Assembly (NCBI RefSeq): GCF_003054445.1 | Contig: NC_042509.1 | Location: forward strand, 806,001-870,000 | Source: Pichia kudriavzevii | Lineage: Eukaryota; Ascomycota; Pichiomycetes; Pichiales; Pichiaceae | Direction: 5' to 3' | Length of the DNA stretch: 64,000 bases | Shown here: positions 29,751-39,184 of the stretch, one piece after another | Position numbering within the stretch: position 1 is the first letter of the stretch | Layout: the number at the start of each line of letters is the position of its first letter | The notes under the pieces: generated by a model | Databases searched by the model: none | Told to the model about the DNA's origin: nothing | What the model saw: the letters and a program-made list of their open reading frames with translations, nothing else | Made by a program: the position numbers and the translations under genes

Positions 29751-31991
29751 TTAGCCAAATGGCGTTTCCGAAGTTCGAGTCTCTTCCTTTTGTATAATAA
29801 TCTCCCTTGAGAGTAGTCCACGCAGTTCAGTACTGACGGTGTGTTTTAATGGGTTTCCATTGCTATTTTCGGGACTGCCATTTGTCGTATTTTGTGACTG
29901 AAGTTTTGTAGCATTACGATCAATAAGTTCAACCATTTGCTTGAATTTGATAAAGAGCAACTCTGCACGTGTGAGTAAATCACCTATATCCAAGGAACCA
30001 CTTAAATCATTGATGTATCGTAGAATACCATCAAAACCTTTCAAGGTTTGAATGATGATCTTTGAATGTTTTTGCAGGATTGCTAATGCAAAGAATAAGA
30101 TGAACTGCGATGAATAGTAGTCTGTCCACATCACTTCCCACAATTCCATGGTATCGTAGAATGATACCTCTCTTTTGAACCATACTAGAAGCATGCGGAA
30201 AAAGAAGAATAAGTTGTTGGCATCATATTTTTCCAAATGTATGTATAAATCAGGAAGCATAAATTGAACTAGTTCTGTTAAGGTAACCATTTGAGTTTTC
30301 ATACCACTCAAGTCTCTAACAAAGTTTCTCTCCATTCTCTCCATAAACCTCTGGAAAGCCCAAAATGTCATCGTTTCATCTCGAAACACAAAATATAGAG
30401 GAGATAGTAGATCACTCATTCCCTGAACGTATCCCAAGTTATAATTAATCTCATTATAAGAAAAGAGAATGTCTCTAAGCACAACCAAATTTTTGTTGTA
30501 GAACAGACTGGTATCATTTTCATCATCGTATTCCAAGGCATCATCTTCTTCCTGTTCTTCCTTACTTGCAGCAAATAGTTCAATATCCCGGTCCGTTCTT
30601 TTCAAATCCTTATAAATCCTGGCCTTTTGGTCTTTCCAAAAAGCATCATTTTTCTGTTTGGTCAAATCTGCCATCCAGTTGTTCTTATACTCTGCATAAT
30701 TGTTTTCTAAAGTTTTCCGTAGTTGCTTTCTCTCATTTGCCGTCGTATCCCAAGGATATACGCCCAACAAAAGTGGCCACGCCTCCTCCCTTACACCCAT
30801 TTCTAAGCCACAATGGAACACTTGTTCCAGTACCTCATCTACAGTGTATTGTAAACATCCATTGGAATCAAAAAAAGAGTCCCACTTTTCTTTGTTAATA
30901 GGTTCCTTTCTGGCTGCTTTCGAAACTTCCAATGGCGTTAGTTCAACAAAACCATCACCTAGTTCGGCGGATATCAACTCCTTATAATAGCCATTGCCTA
31001 TTATCATTTTTCGATTTCTTTCAGCCTCCTCTTGTACATTTAAAGCCCATTTAGCTAGATATATGTTGGCACTGTCAAATTCATCTGTTATCTGTCTGAT
31101 CTCTGGCCGTTCAATAAACTGTTGGATAGTTTGTGGCAACAATTTATTATCAATCGCCTTGTTGATGTTATTTTTTGTAAACCCAGTAATAGAAGCCAAA
31201 CCCGTTAAGACTTTCCACTTTGCTGAATTCAGAAAGTGGTTAAAATTTGACCTTAGATCAAGATTTGCGCCATTTTCACTCTGATCGAGTATATTGGGAA
31301 CAAAGTTAAGAGCATCTTCACCTGTGCAATTGACCAAAAACATACCCGATTCAAGTGTGCTTTCCTTCAAATCCGCATAATTTCTTAAGCAACTAAGAAA
31401 ACGATCGCCTCCCCAATAGAGAGAATTCCCATTGATACTGTTATCAGAAAAAGGGTTGAATGTTTTTCTCTTTAATTGCTGTTCTCTCTTAGTACCAGGA
31501 GATTCGTCGTCATGGAAAAATAGTGATGGCAACCTATCTCCTTCATGCTTTGGATGTAATACAATTGAACCTTCCCATAAGTTGGAAGTCTTTGGCCGAA
31601 CTTGTATGGAGTACAACTGATTTATACTCACACCAAAGGCATAAGATGAAATTGAGGATAGTTTTGGTCGATCAATAAACTTTTTAACCTTAGGCTTGTT
31701 TGAATTATGACCTTGAGAGTCCATTGTATCGTTTGACGCCGAGGAGTAGAAATCAAACTTCTCACCATCTAACCCGTACAAATCAAAATAAACTAACGCT
31801 TCTCTGTCAGTGGGAGAGAGATCCGTCTCAGGGATAAATGCGATGATAAGTTCTTCATTGGTTGAAGTAGGAAAGGGCTTTATTATTGTGAGAAACCCAC
31901 ATACGTTATCTTTTTTCGACGAAGTTAAGTGTAAATACACTTTTGACTTTGCATAAAGTACCTGTCCTTTGCCTGGTGGAAACTTTGTCAT
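29751..31991 (-). CDS. GYP7: Rab GTPase-activating protein Gyp7 (TBC domain)
   Basis: This 746-residue protein has the same length as S. cerevisiae Gyp7. The N-terminal half (1-250) is the Gyp7-specific region. The TBC domain covers about 395-660. The catalytic arginine finger is R465 in the IxxDxxR motif (IYKDLKR), and the glutamine finger is Q523 in YVQGMSD. Other TBC landmarks are NLGYVQGMSDLLSP, FWAFQRFMERMERNF and YDTMELWEVMW. Gyp7 stimulates GTP hydrolysis by Ypt7 (Rab7) and so limits vacuole fusion. An acidic loop (EEDDALEYDDENDTS) splits the fingers, as in the yeast protein. The gene lies between RAP1 and an NDT80-type gene, all on the minus strand. Confidence 0.93.
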   Translation of the reverse strand: MTKFPPGKGQVLYAKSKVYLHLTSSKKDNVCGFLTIIKPFPTSTNEELIIAFIPETDLSPTDREALVYFDLYGLDGEKFDFYSSASNDTMDSQGHNSNKPKVKKFIDRPKLSSISSYAFGVSINQLYSIQVRPKTSNLWEGSIVLHPKHEGDRLPSLFFHDDESPGTKREQQLKRKTFNPFSDNSINGNSLYWGGDRFLSCLRNYADLKESTLESGMFLVNCTGEDALNFVPNILDQSENGANLDLRSNFNHFLNSAKWKVLTGLASITGFTKNNINKAIDNKLLPQTIQQFIERPEIRQITDEFDSANIYLAKWALNVQEEAERNRKMIIGNGYYKELISAELGDGFVELTPLEVSKAARKEPINKEKWDSFFDSNGCLQYTVDEVLEQVFHCGLEMGVREEAWPLLLGVYPWDTTANERKQLRKTLENNYAEYKNNWMADLTKQKNDAFWKDQKARIYKDLKRTDRDIELFAASKEEQEEDDALEYDDENDTSLFYNKNLVVLRDILFSYNEINYNLGYVQGMSDLLSPLYFVFRDETMTFWAFQRFMERMERNFVRDLSGMKTQMVTLTELVQFMLPDLYIHLEKYDANNLFFFFRMLLVWFKREVSFYDTMELWEVMWTDYYSSQFILFFALAILQKHSKIIIQTLKGFDGILRYINDLSGSLDIGDLLTRAELLFIKFKQMVELIDRNATKLQSQNTTNGSPENSNGNPLKHTVSTELRGLLSREIIIQKEETRTSETPFG

Positions 31992-32211
31992 TCTGCTAAT
32001 ATGCTAGTCGTTACAAAATAAACAATAAAACTGGGGCAAATGATCTACAAAATCAGGAAAAGAAATCGAACGAGCTGCATGCTTTATCGAATATCGACTG
32101 TCAACCCAGCCTCAATAGCTAAAAATCTATAAAAGTAAAGGGGGCTCAGCTATGCGAAAGCTCTCTGAATTATTGTCTATAGTTCCAGAACTTATATGTA
32201 GATATATTACT

Positions 32212-34236
32212 CTAGGCGTCATCTTCCAAAAACACTTTGAAGCACTCACTAGTATCTCTATTGACACTAATGTCATCTCTCTCTGTGTAAAAGGAGGGGT
32301 TCCTACCTCTTACAGATATGCTGCATGTTTTCAAGCTCATAATTTTTTGAGGGAACGGCAGTTTCCTCTTGGTCCTGTCGTTACCAGTGTTTTCGGTAAG
32401 TTCAAAAATTAGGTTCACATGAATATAGTAGTAGTCTTTAGCAATATACTTACCATTGTTGGGAGTTGCTTTTTTAAATTGAAATCGTTTAACTCTTATT
32501 TTCTTCCGACCTTTAAACAACCCGAGATCTACAGACGATGAGTCCATATTAATAATGTTTTTGCTTTCTTTACTTGTTGAATTTGTATGGAAATACGCCA
32601 GATCAAAAGACCCGCTAGAGAAGTTAGATGTGCATTCAATCGAGATTTTAACGTTTGATACGTTATAGTAAGTACCACCCATTAGAGCATACGATGGCAT
32701 ATCATTGAATTCGAGAGACATAAGTAAGCTATTAAAATTCCTTCTATAACACACTATAGGGACCATATCAGTGGCGTCATTGCATTTCAAGTATTTCTCG
32801 TTGATGTAAAATTTACCATCTAATGAGGACAGAAACTCAAAGTGCACCTCTTGGTCAACCTGGTTGAACACTTTGAAATCTTGTGTTCTTTCATTCACTA
32901 GCAAATCAAGATAATGCTTTTTCGATCTATTTAAATGGCTTTGAGGGAATGGCTCATTATTGGTGTTTTTGTCATTGAAAGCATGTCCATAAGGACCGTC
33001 CGATGAAACATTCCTTTGGGTTTTTTCAACATGGTAATCCCCCTGAGGTTCATTTAGTAACTGGAAGTTATTTTTCGAATATGGCGAAGAGAAAGACTGC
33101 ATTGCCTGATAATGGTGTGGTAAGTTGTGGTGAGTCGGATTTTCATAAAAATTATGCTCTACAGAATGTAAATTCTCAGGTTGTTGTTGGTAGGAAGGAT
33201 TGTTTTGTATATATAGCGGCTGTTGAAGCTGTTGTTGTTGTTGTTGTTGCTGTTGCTGCTGGGCCACATTTGAAGATTGTTGCGACTGAAGCTGATAATG
33301 AGATGAATAATAATGATGCCTGTTTGAACTGGAAGTCGAGTCACCTTCATAAGGTACATGCATAAGAGGAGGCTGTTGTCGCTGGGACAGAGGGAGCTGT
33401 GGGTATGAGAATGTTTGGGGAGCTTGGAACGCTTGAGTGACGGGAGATGTATAGCCTCTTACTTGTTGATCAGAGTAAATTTGATGAGATTTATGGAGTT
33501 GATGGTTAGAATGTGAAGACTGAGGATATACTTGATTTTGAACTTCCATTTTACGCTGCTGGTCGTAATCAGGAGGAAATACCAGTTTACTCTCTTCGGG
33601 CTGCAATAGAGGTTCTTCCTGTATTGAGCTTTGACTCAGTTGTTGTTCCTGCTCATTATTAAGTCGATATACCGAATTGAGTGAATTCTGCAGTTGGTTA
33701 AAATGTTTCTGTGATTCCGTCCCACGAATTGTATTCCGATTGCTAACGATCATCTCATCTTTTCTCTCCATTTCAAAAGTCGTAAATTTCCCATTATCAC
33801 CCTTATCGAGAACATTAAGTGGTGATTCACTGGCGATGGCGCTGTGGATATTAATTAGGTCCTTAGTTACATTATTCAAATAGGAAGTGGACCTATATGG
33901 TAAAAGTGATGATTCGTTAAGTTGACTGTGCTGTTGTTGTGGTGGTTGTGGTTGTGTATTGCTGATTAAAGAATTATCTCCTTCAGTTCTTGTTTCATCC
34001 GCAGGCTGGATGTATACAAACTTTTTAGCATGCTTTGCATATGGATTATTAGAATTTATATGCCCTACTTTTGGTCTTTGCAAAATCATTGTTTTGAATT
34101 CTTTATACTTTGTAGCAGTTTCATTGAGGTTTAACGAGTGTGAATTTCCGGTAATGTACGGAGAAAGGTCAATGTGGGAAAGAAACATCGTGTTGTACAT
34201 CCCTCTTACTGTTTGAGGATTACCTGTACTGCTCAT
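32212..34236 (-). CDS. NDT80/PhoG-type transcription factor, Gln-rich
   Basis: The chosen start (34236, MSSTGNPQTVRGMYN) gives 674 residues; an in-frame ATG at 34371 would add 45 residues with no conserved look. The first 400 or so residues are low-complexity, rich in Gln, Ser, His and Pro, with an 11-Gln run. The C-terminal part (about 425-665) is an NDT80/PhoG DNA-binding domain. It has a beta-rich core (VHFEFLSSLDGKFYINEKYL, LMSLEFNDMPSYALMGGTYY) and the signature SVRGRNPSFY near the end. Family members include S. cerevisiae Ndt80 (mid-meiosis activator), C. albicans Ndt80/Rep1/Ron1 (drug response, filamentation) and Vib-1. Here the domain is at the extreme C-terminus. Which subfamily it belongs to cannot be decided by eye. 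Confidence 0.82.
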   Translation of the reverse strand: MSSTGNPQTVRGMYNTMFLSHIDLSPYITGNSHSLNLNETATKYKEFKTMILQRPKVGHINSNNPYAKHAKKFVYIQPADETRTEGDNSLISNTQPQPPQQQHSQLNESSLLPYRSTSYLNNVTKDLINIHSAIASESPLNVLDKGDNGKFTTFEMERKDEMIVSNRNTIRGTESQKHFNQLQNSLNSVYRLNNEQEQQLSQSSIQEEPLLQPEESKLVFPPDYDQQRKMEVQNQVYPQSSHSNHQLHKSHQIYSDQQVRGYTSPVTQAFQAPQTFSYPQLPLSQRQQPPLMHVPYEGDSTSSSNRHHYYSSHYQLQSQQSSNVAQQQQQQQQQQQLQQPLYIQNNPSYQQQPENLHSVEHNFYENPTHHNLPHHYQAMQSFSSPYSKNNFQLLNEPQGDYHVEKTQRNVSSDGPYGHAFNDKNTNNEPFPQSHLNRSKKHYLDLLVNERTQDFKVFNQVDQEVHFEFLSSLDGKFYINEKYLKCNDATDMVPIVCYRRNFNSLLMSLEFNDMPSYALMGGTYYNVSNVKISIECTSNFSSGSFDLAYFHTNSTSKESKNIINMDSSSVDLGLFKGRKKIRVKRFQFKKATPNNGKYIAKDYYYIHVNLIFELTENTGNDRTKRKLPFPQKIMSLKTCSISVRGRNPSFYTERDDISVNRDTSECFKVFLEDDA

Positions 34237-34486
34237 TATTATTCTATGGGTAAACTGGATGGATAATGTAGTATGTGTGTTTTTTTGATCCTGTTTATGG
34301 ATAGTGTCTGAATCCAATGTTATCATTTGAAAGTCAATTGGTGTTTTTGCAGATGAACAATAGAATTTCAAAAATTACACATAACAAAAAAAAAAATAGA
34401 AAATAAATCGCTCGCCAAATGTTGAAATGAAAATCAAAACAAAACAGGCGTATAAGATTTTCGTGTTCTGGCTTGAAAACTTTCTA

Positions 34487-37201
34487 ATGGCCAAGCTCCA
34501 GGAAGTTTTCGATAATTCTGGAGGGGAGTCACAGATGATGCCTGATATCTTTTCATCCTTGAATGAAAAGCAGAAACAGGCGCTTGTGACAACAAAAGAT
34601 TCTGTTTTGCAGATTATAGCTGGTCCAGGTACCGGTAAAACAAAGTTGTTGGTAGCAAGAGTGGCGTACTTGTTGCTTCATTTCAAACTAGAACCATCAC
34701 AGGTTATTGTTACTACGTTTACAAAGAAGGCTGCTAATGAAATGAAAGAAAGATTAGAGATTCTTTGTCAGAACCGCCATGATATAAATCTAAAAATGCT
34801 ACATATAGGCACTTTCCACTCCATTTGCTATGGATATTTAAATTATTATGGGCATTTATTAGGCATCAATAGGGGCTTCAAACTTGCAGATAAGAAAGAC
34901 CAGACAGATTTATTGAAGAAAGCCATAGAAAAAATAAACTCCGATGAACTTAAATCGGATAAGTCTACTGTTAAGGCAATTCAGTCATATATATCTAGGC
35001 AAAAATCACTGGGACGTCATCCGGAAGATGTGCCTATATCAGATACGGATGTGGATCAAACAAAGCTGTACTATCAAGTTTATGAGCAATATCATCAGCT
35101 TTTGATAAAGAATAATTTAATGGACTTCGATGATATATTAGTCTACACAGAGAAGCTACTCGATCTGAGGCCAGACATAGCAACTCACGTGAAACATGTT
35201 TTGGTTGACGAATTCCAGGATACAAACACTATTCAGCTGCGCTTGGTGTTTAAGTTAACAAGATATTGCAACAACAACATGACTGTGGTTGGTGATGCAG
35301 ATCAATCTATTTATGGATTCAGAAATGCCACTTACGAAAATTTCAAAATCATGGAAAATATGATGAAGGAGCAGGGAAGAAACTTTGTGAAAATTACTTT
35401 AGATCAAAACTACCGTTCGACTAGTTCTATCCTTAAGTTGGCCGAGCAAGTTATGGCTCAACAACAGGATAGAGAACCGAAGAAGTTAAATTCTAACAAA
35501 CCAGGCGGTGGTCCGGTATTTTATGCACACTTGCCATCCCCAAAGGACGAGCCTGCGTTCATTTCAGATATGGTTAATCACCATTTAAAAGATGAAGATA
35601 GTTTGTTCACGTATAAAGACATTGCAATTATTGTTAGAGTTTCAAGGAAGTTTTTGTCTATAGAAAGAGAACTTTTCAGGCGTGGAATACCGTATAGAAT
35701 TGTGAAAGGTTTTTCATTTTGGGAATTAAGGGAAATATCTATGACTATTGATCTTCTGAAAATTATTGGGCTAGATGATTGGTTGTCGTTTAAGCGTGTT
35801 ATCGATTGGTTTTGCGATGGAATTGGTCCTAAAATGATTGAGAAGTTCGAGAATATAATATTCTATCCTGGGGTAGTTGATGCAAGACCATACCAAACAC
35901 TCGTTGAGTTGGCCGCTGGCAAGAGACCAGGGGTGCCACCAAAAGCACGTGCGTCTTTAATTAGCTTGATTAGTAAAATCAAAGAATGCCGTGACGTCTT
36001 GCTTACCGAATCAAAGGAAAAGTTTTACCATTGCGTATGCTCCAAGTTCAAAATAACAGAGATTGCATGTAAGAAGAAAAGTGCTAGTAAGGATGAAGAA
36101 GAAGTCCGGAAAGAAGTATCTGAAAATCTCGTCGAGTTAAAGAACCAATTTGTTTCATATAACCCCGAACAGGACGAATTTCTTAAAAGAGCGCAAGAGG
36201 ATGTGTTTCAAAAACAAGACCTCAATCTTAGGTCGGTTAAGGTTGAAAGCTCTGAAGACAACGAAGAAATTAAAACTGTACAAATGGAAGATGAAATAAA
36301 CATCCGAAATGACAGTAAGACACCAATGGAACTCAAGCTGGAATTTCTTTTGAACTTTCTAGACCACATTTATTTAGCCGAGAGTGTTGCTATGGATGAC
36401 AAGGCCGATGATGAAACAGGTCCTGGTAGGATTACTTTGACTACTATTCACGCTGCAAAAGGCCTAGAGTGGCCAATTGTCTTTCTTCCGGCATTGATAA
36501 ACGGCATTCTGCCTTCAAATCACGCACTAACAGAACAAAATGACACGAGACAACAGGCTTTAGATGAGGAAAGACGCTGTTTTTATGTGGCGCTGACCAG
36601 AGCTAAGGAATATCTATATTTATCCTCATATTCAACTAACGATTATATGCCAGCCGAAGCATCACAGTTTATCAGAAGCCTTCCTGAGGACTTATATGTC
36701 AATTTAAGTCCAAATGCGAATTTTGGTATTCAGGGTATGAACCTAAGAAATTTTGCAAGTGTACAGTATACTGACAGCCTTTCTACGATCACCAACAATG
36801 CCACAAAGTACTTGCAATCAGGAACTGTTCCGCAAACATGTGTGCAGGACGTTTCTGCTATGTATCAAAGATCGAATAATATTGCTAGCAGTGCTGTTCT
36901 TTCGAGTTTGCCAGCAAGATCTGCTGCTGGATCCTTAAAAAGAAACCCCACAGTTGAACATACCTATATACCCATATCTAGATCTACATCTGTTGGCCAG
37001 TTACCACCACGTGCAACTCCTCCACCGACTAGGTCTTTGACACAGACCAATTCCACAGCCACTACTTTGAGGATAAACCCAGTTACAGGGGCACCTTTAA
37101 GCAGCACTGTTGGAGTTGGGAAACCCAAAAAACGGTTAGGAATGCGACGTCCAAAGTTGATTATCTCCAAGCCTTTAGCATCTAGAAAGCCTGAAGTTTG
37201 A
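34487..37201 (+). CDS. SRS2: Srs2-type DNA helicase (UvrD/Rep superfamily 1)
   Basis: This 904-residue 3'-5' helicase starts at 34487 (MAKLQEVF); an in-frame ATG at 34427 would add 20 residues. SF1A motifs: Q motif (LNEKQKQAL), motif I AGPGTGKT (45-52), Ia (VTTFTKKAANEM), motif II (VDEFQDTN), III (VVGDADQSIYGFRNA), IV (LDQNYRS), V (TIHAAKGLEWPIVF) and VI (ERRCFYVALTRAKEYLYL). Srs2 strips Rad51 filaments and restrains recombination at replication forks. The C-terminus ends with KKRLGMRRPKLIIS, where LGxRRP is typical of fungal Srs2 and KLIIS could be a SUMO-interacting motif. It is shorter than S. cerevisiae Srs2 (1,174 aa). The mitochondrial relative Hmi1 is an alternative but is smaller. Confidence 0.87.
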   Translation: MAKLQEVFDNSGGESQMMPDIFSSLNEKQKQALVTTKDSVLQIIAGPGTGKTKLLVARVAYLLLHFKLEPSQVIVTTFTKKAANEMKERLEILCQNRHDINLKMLHIGTFHSICYGYLNYYGHLLGINRGFKLADKKDQTDLLKKAIEKINSDELKSDKSTVKAIQSYISRQKSLGRHPEDVPISDTDVDQTKLYYQVYEQYHQLLIKNNLMDFDDILVYTEKLLDLRPDIATHVKHVLVDEFQDTNTIQLRLVFKLTRYCNNNMTVVGDADQSIYGFRNATYENFKIMENMMKEQGRNFVKITLDQNYRSTSSILKLAEQVMAQQQDREPKKLNSNKPGGGPVFYAHLPSPKDEPAFISDMVNHHLKDEDSLFTYKDIAIIVRVSRKFLSIERELFRRGIPYRIVKGFSFWELREISMTIDLLKIIGLDDWLSFKRVIDWFCDGIGPKMIEKFENIIFYPGVVDARPYQTLVELAAGKRPGVPPKARASLISLISKIKECRDVLLTESKEKFYHCVCSKFKITEIACKKKSASKDEEEVRKEVSENLVELKNQFVSYNPEQDEFLKRAQEDVFQKQDLNLRSVKVESSEDNEEIKTVQMEDEINIRNDSKTPMELKLEFLLNFLDHIYLAESVAMDDKADDETGPGRITLTTIHAAKGLEWPIVFLPALINGILPSNHALTEQNDTRQQALDEERRCFYVALTRAKEYLYLSSYSTNDYMPAEASQFIRSLPEDLYVNLSPNANFGIQGMNLRNFASVQYTDSLSTITNNATKYLQSGTVPQTCVQDVSAMYQRSNNIASSAVLSSLPARSAAGSLKRNPTVEHTYIPISRSTSVGQLPPRATPPPTRSLTQTNSTATTLRINPVTGAPLSSTVGVGKPKKRLGMRRPKLIISKPLASRKPEV

Positions 37202-37228
37202 GATAAGTTAATGGCTGTGCTGTTCATG

Positions 37229-37251
37229 TTTTTTTTTTTTTTTTTTTTTTT
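37229..37251 (+). repeat. Poly-T tract (23 T) between SRS2 and RSA4
   Basis: An uninterrupted run of 23 T, with two shorter T runs (37281-37290 and 37311-37320) nearby, fills the 171-bp gap between SRS2 and RSA4. Such tracts exclude nucleosomes in yeast promoters. They can also mark the SRS2 terminator. Confidence 0.85.
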
Positions 37252-37372
37252 CACTCCACAAAAAAATATATGTACATTACTTTTTTTTTTCCATGAATCA
37301 ATGATTTTTCTTTTTTTTTTGTTACAGCCCAGAGCTTTAGTTCTATACACCTAACCGGATTGGCAATCAGAA

Positions 37373-38893
37373 ATGTCAACTTTAGTTCCACCGCAATCTA
37401 AAAGACAGAAAAGGGAGGCCCAACAACCCCGTGAAGTCGATATTATCCCTTCCGATTTACCTAATGTTTTAGTGAAATTCCAGGCATCAGACACCGGTGA
37501 ATCAGTTGGTAGTTCCATCAGAGTTCCGGGAGCAATCACAGAGAAACAGCTTGAAGAATTACTTAACGAGCTGAATGGGAATTCGGATGATCCTGTTCCA
37601 TATACGTTTTCTTTAGAAACTGAAAATGACTTAGTTGATATTAAGGATAATCTATATACTTCTGTTCTTAAGCCAGGTTTGAAAACAACAGAAGATTTCA
37701 TGACATTAGTGTATACCCCAAGAGCAATTTTTAAAGTCAAACCAGTGACTAGATCTTCTGCAACTATTACCGGTCATGGATCGACTATTCTAGCCTCTCA
37801 GTTTGCACCTAATACAAGTGACAAATTAGTTACGGGTGCTGGTGACTCAACTGCAAGAATATGGGATTGTAACACTCAAACTATACAAAAAACCTTGAGT
37901 GGACATAGTAATTGGGTTTTATGTGTTCAATGGTCGCCCAGGGGGGACGTGATTGCTACAGGTTCCATGGACTCAACAATCCGATTATGGGATGCGAAAA
38001 CTGGTTCATGTTTGGCAACTTTGTTAGGTCACACCAAATATATCAGTTATTTATGTTGGGAGCCGATTCATTTGGTGAAGCCAGGTATGAAGCCTAGATT
38101 GGTATCAGGATCGAAAGACGGATCGATCAAAATTTGGGATACGGGTGCAATGCGTTGTTTAATGACCATGTCCGGACACGCCAGCACTGTGTCTTGTGTG
38201 AAATGGGGAGGTCTCGGATATATCTATTCTGCATCTCATGATAAGACGATCAGAGTTTGGGATGGAAATGATGGTAAGTGTACGCAAATACTGAAAGCTC
38301 ATGCACATTGGGTGAATCATTTGGCGTTATCTACCGATTCGGTTTTGAGATTAGGTGCCTTTGATCACACTGGCGAAGAACCTAAAAGTGAAGAAGATGA
38401 AAAGGAAAGAGCCAGAAAGAACTTTGAGAAGGTTGCTAAGATTGGAGGGAAATTAGTTGAAAGGTTAGTTACAGCTAGTGATGATTTTACTATGTTTCTA
38501 TGGGAACCTACTAAATCCAGCAAACCAATCTGTAGAATGACAGGACACCAAAAATTGGTTAATCATGTTTCCTTTTCCCCAGATGGTAGATACGTAACGT
38601 CATCATCTTTTGACAATTCAATCAAATTATGGGATGGTAGAGATGGCAAATTTATTGCTACATTCCGTGGTCATGTTGCACCAGTATACCAAACATCTTG
38701 GTCTTCTGATTGTAGATTATTGGTCAGTTGCTCCAAAGATACAACCTTGAAAGTATGGGATGTCAAGACTAGAAAATTAATGTCTGATTTACCTGGCCAT
38801 CAAGATGAGATCTACACAGTTGATTGGTCTGTTGATGGTAAAAGAGTCGCCAGCGGTGGCAAAGACAAGACCGTCCGGATTTGGACACACTAA
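37373..38893 (+). CDS. RSA4: Ribosome assembly WD40 protein Rsa4 (Notchless)
   Basis: This 506-residue protein is collinear with S. cerevisiae Rsa4 (515 aa). An N-terminal basic segment (KRQKREAQ) is followed by the NLE ubiquitin-like domain (about 25-110), whose conserved acidic residue contacts the MIDAS domain of the AAA ATPase Rea1 to drive release of pre-60S factors. The rest is an eight-bladed WD40 propeller with clear repeats: GAGDSTARIWDC, GSMDSTIRLWDAKTG, GSKDGSIKIWDTGAM, ASHDKTIRVWDG, ASDDFTMFLWEP, SSFDNSIKLWDGRDG, CSKDTTLKVWDVKTR and the closing GGKDKTVRIWTH. It acts in the nucleolus and nucleoplasm. The gap to SRS2, also on the plus strand, is only 171 bp. Confidence 0.96.
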   Translation: MSTLVPPQSKRQKREAQQPREVDIIPSDLPNVLVKFQASDTGESVGSSIRVPGAITEKQLEELLNELNGNSDDPVPYTFSLETENDLVDIKDNLYTSVLKPGLKTTEDFMTLVYTPRAIFKVKPVTRSSATITGHGSTILASQFAPNTSDKLVTGAGDSTARIWDCNTQTIQKTLSGHSNWVLCVQWSPRGDVIATGSMDSTIRLWDAKTGSCLATLLGHTKYISYLCWEPIHLVKPGMKPRLVSGSKDGSIKIWDTGAMRCLMTMSGHASTVSCVKWGGLGYIYSASHDKTIRVWDGNDGKCTQILKAHAHWVNHLALSTDSVLRLGAFDHTGEEPKSEEDEKERARKNFEKVAKIGGKLVERLVTASDDFTMFLWEPTKSSKPICRMTGHQKLVNHVSFSPDGRYVTSSSFDNSIKLWDGRDGKFIATFRGHVAPVYQTSWSSDCRLLVSCSKDTTLKVWDVKTRKLMSDLPGHQDEIYTVDWSVDGKRVASGGKDKTVRIWTH

Positions 38894-39036
38894 TGTTGCT
38901 ATCACTGAAAGTTTGAAATTATGTATACTAGTTATAAGTCGGTGAACAGTAACATGGTATGTAGATGACTTTTTGCGTCTTACAGGTATGAAGTACACGT
39001 AGTTCCAGTTAGAAAGCACGATTTCTCTTGAACTTC

Positions 39037-39042
39037 ACGCGT
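39037..39042 (+). promoter_or_regulatory. ACGCGT (MluI cell-cycle box) upstream of DFR1
   Basis: An exact ACGCGT lies 142 bp upstream of the DFR1 ATG, followed by a T tract. Dihydrofolate reductase supports dTMP synthesis, and other genes of that pathway are classic MBF targets in yeast. Function is inferred. Confidence 0.45.
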
Positions 39043-39184
39043 CATTTTTTTTTTTTTGCCAATTGTAGAAAGACAACTGCTATAATTCCAACATGGAAAA
39101 CATGGAATTCAAAGATATGGCATCAGAATTAACAGTTAACACCGATAAAAAAGCTTGTGAACAAGTGCTACGAGTCTAAACAGA

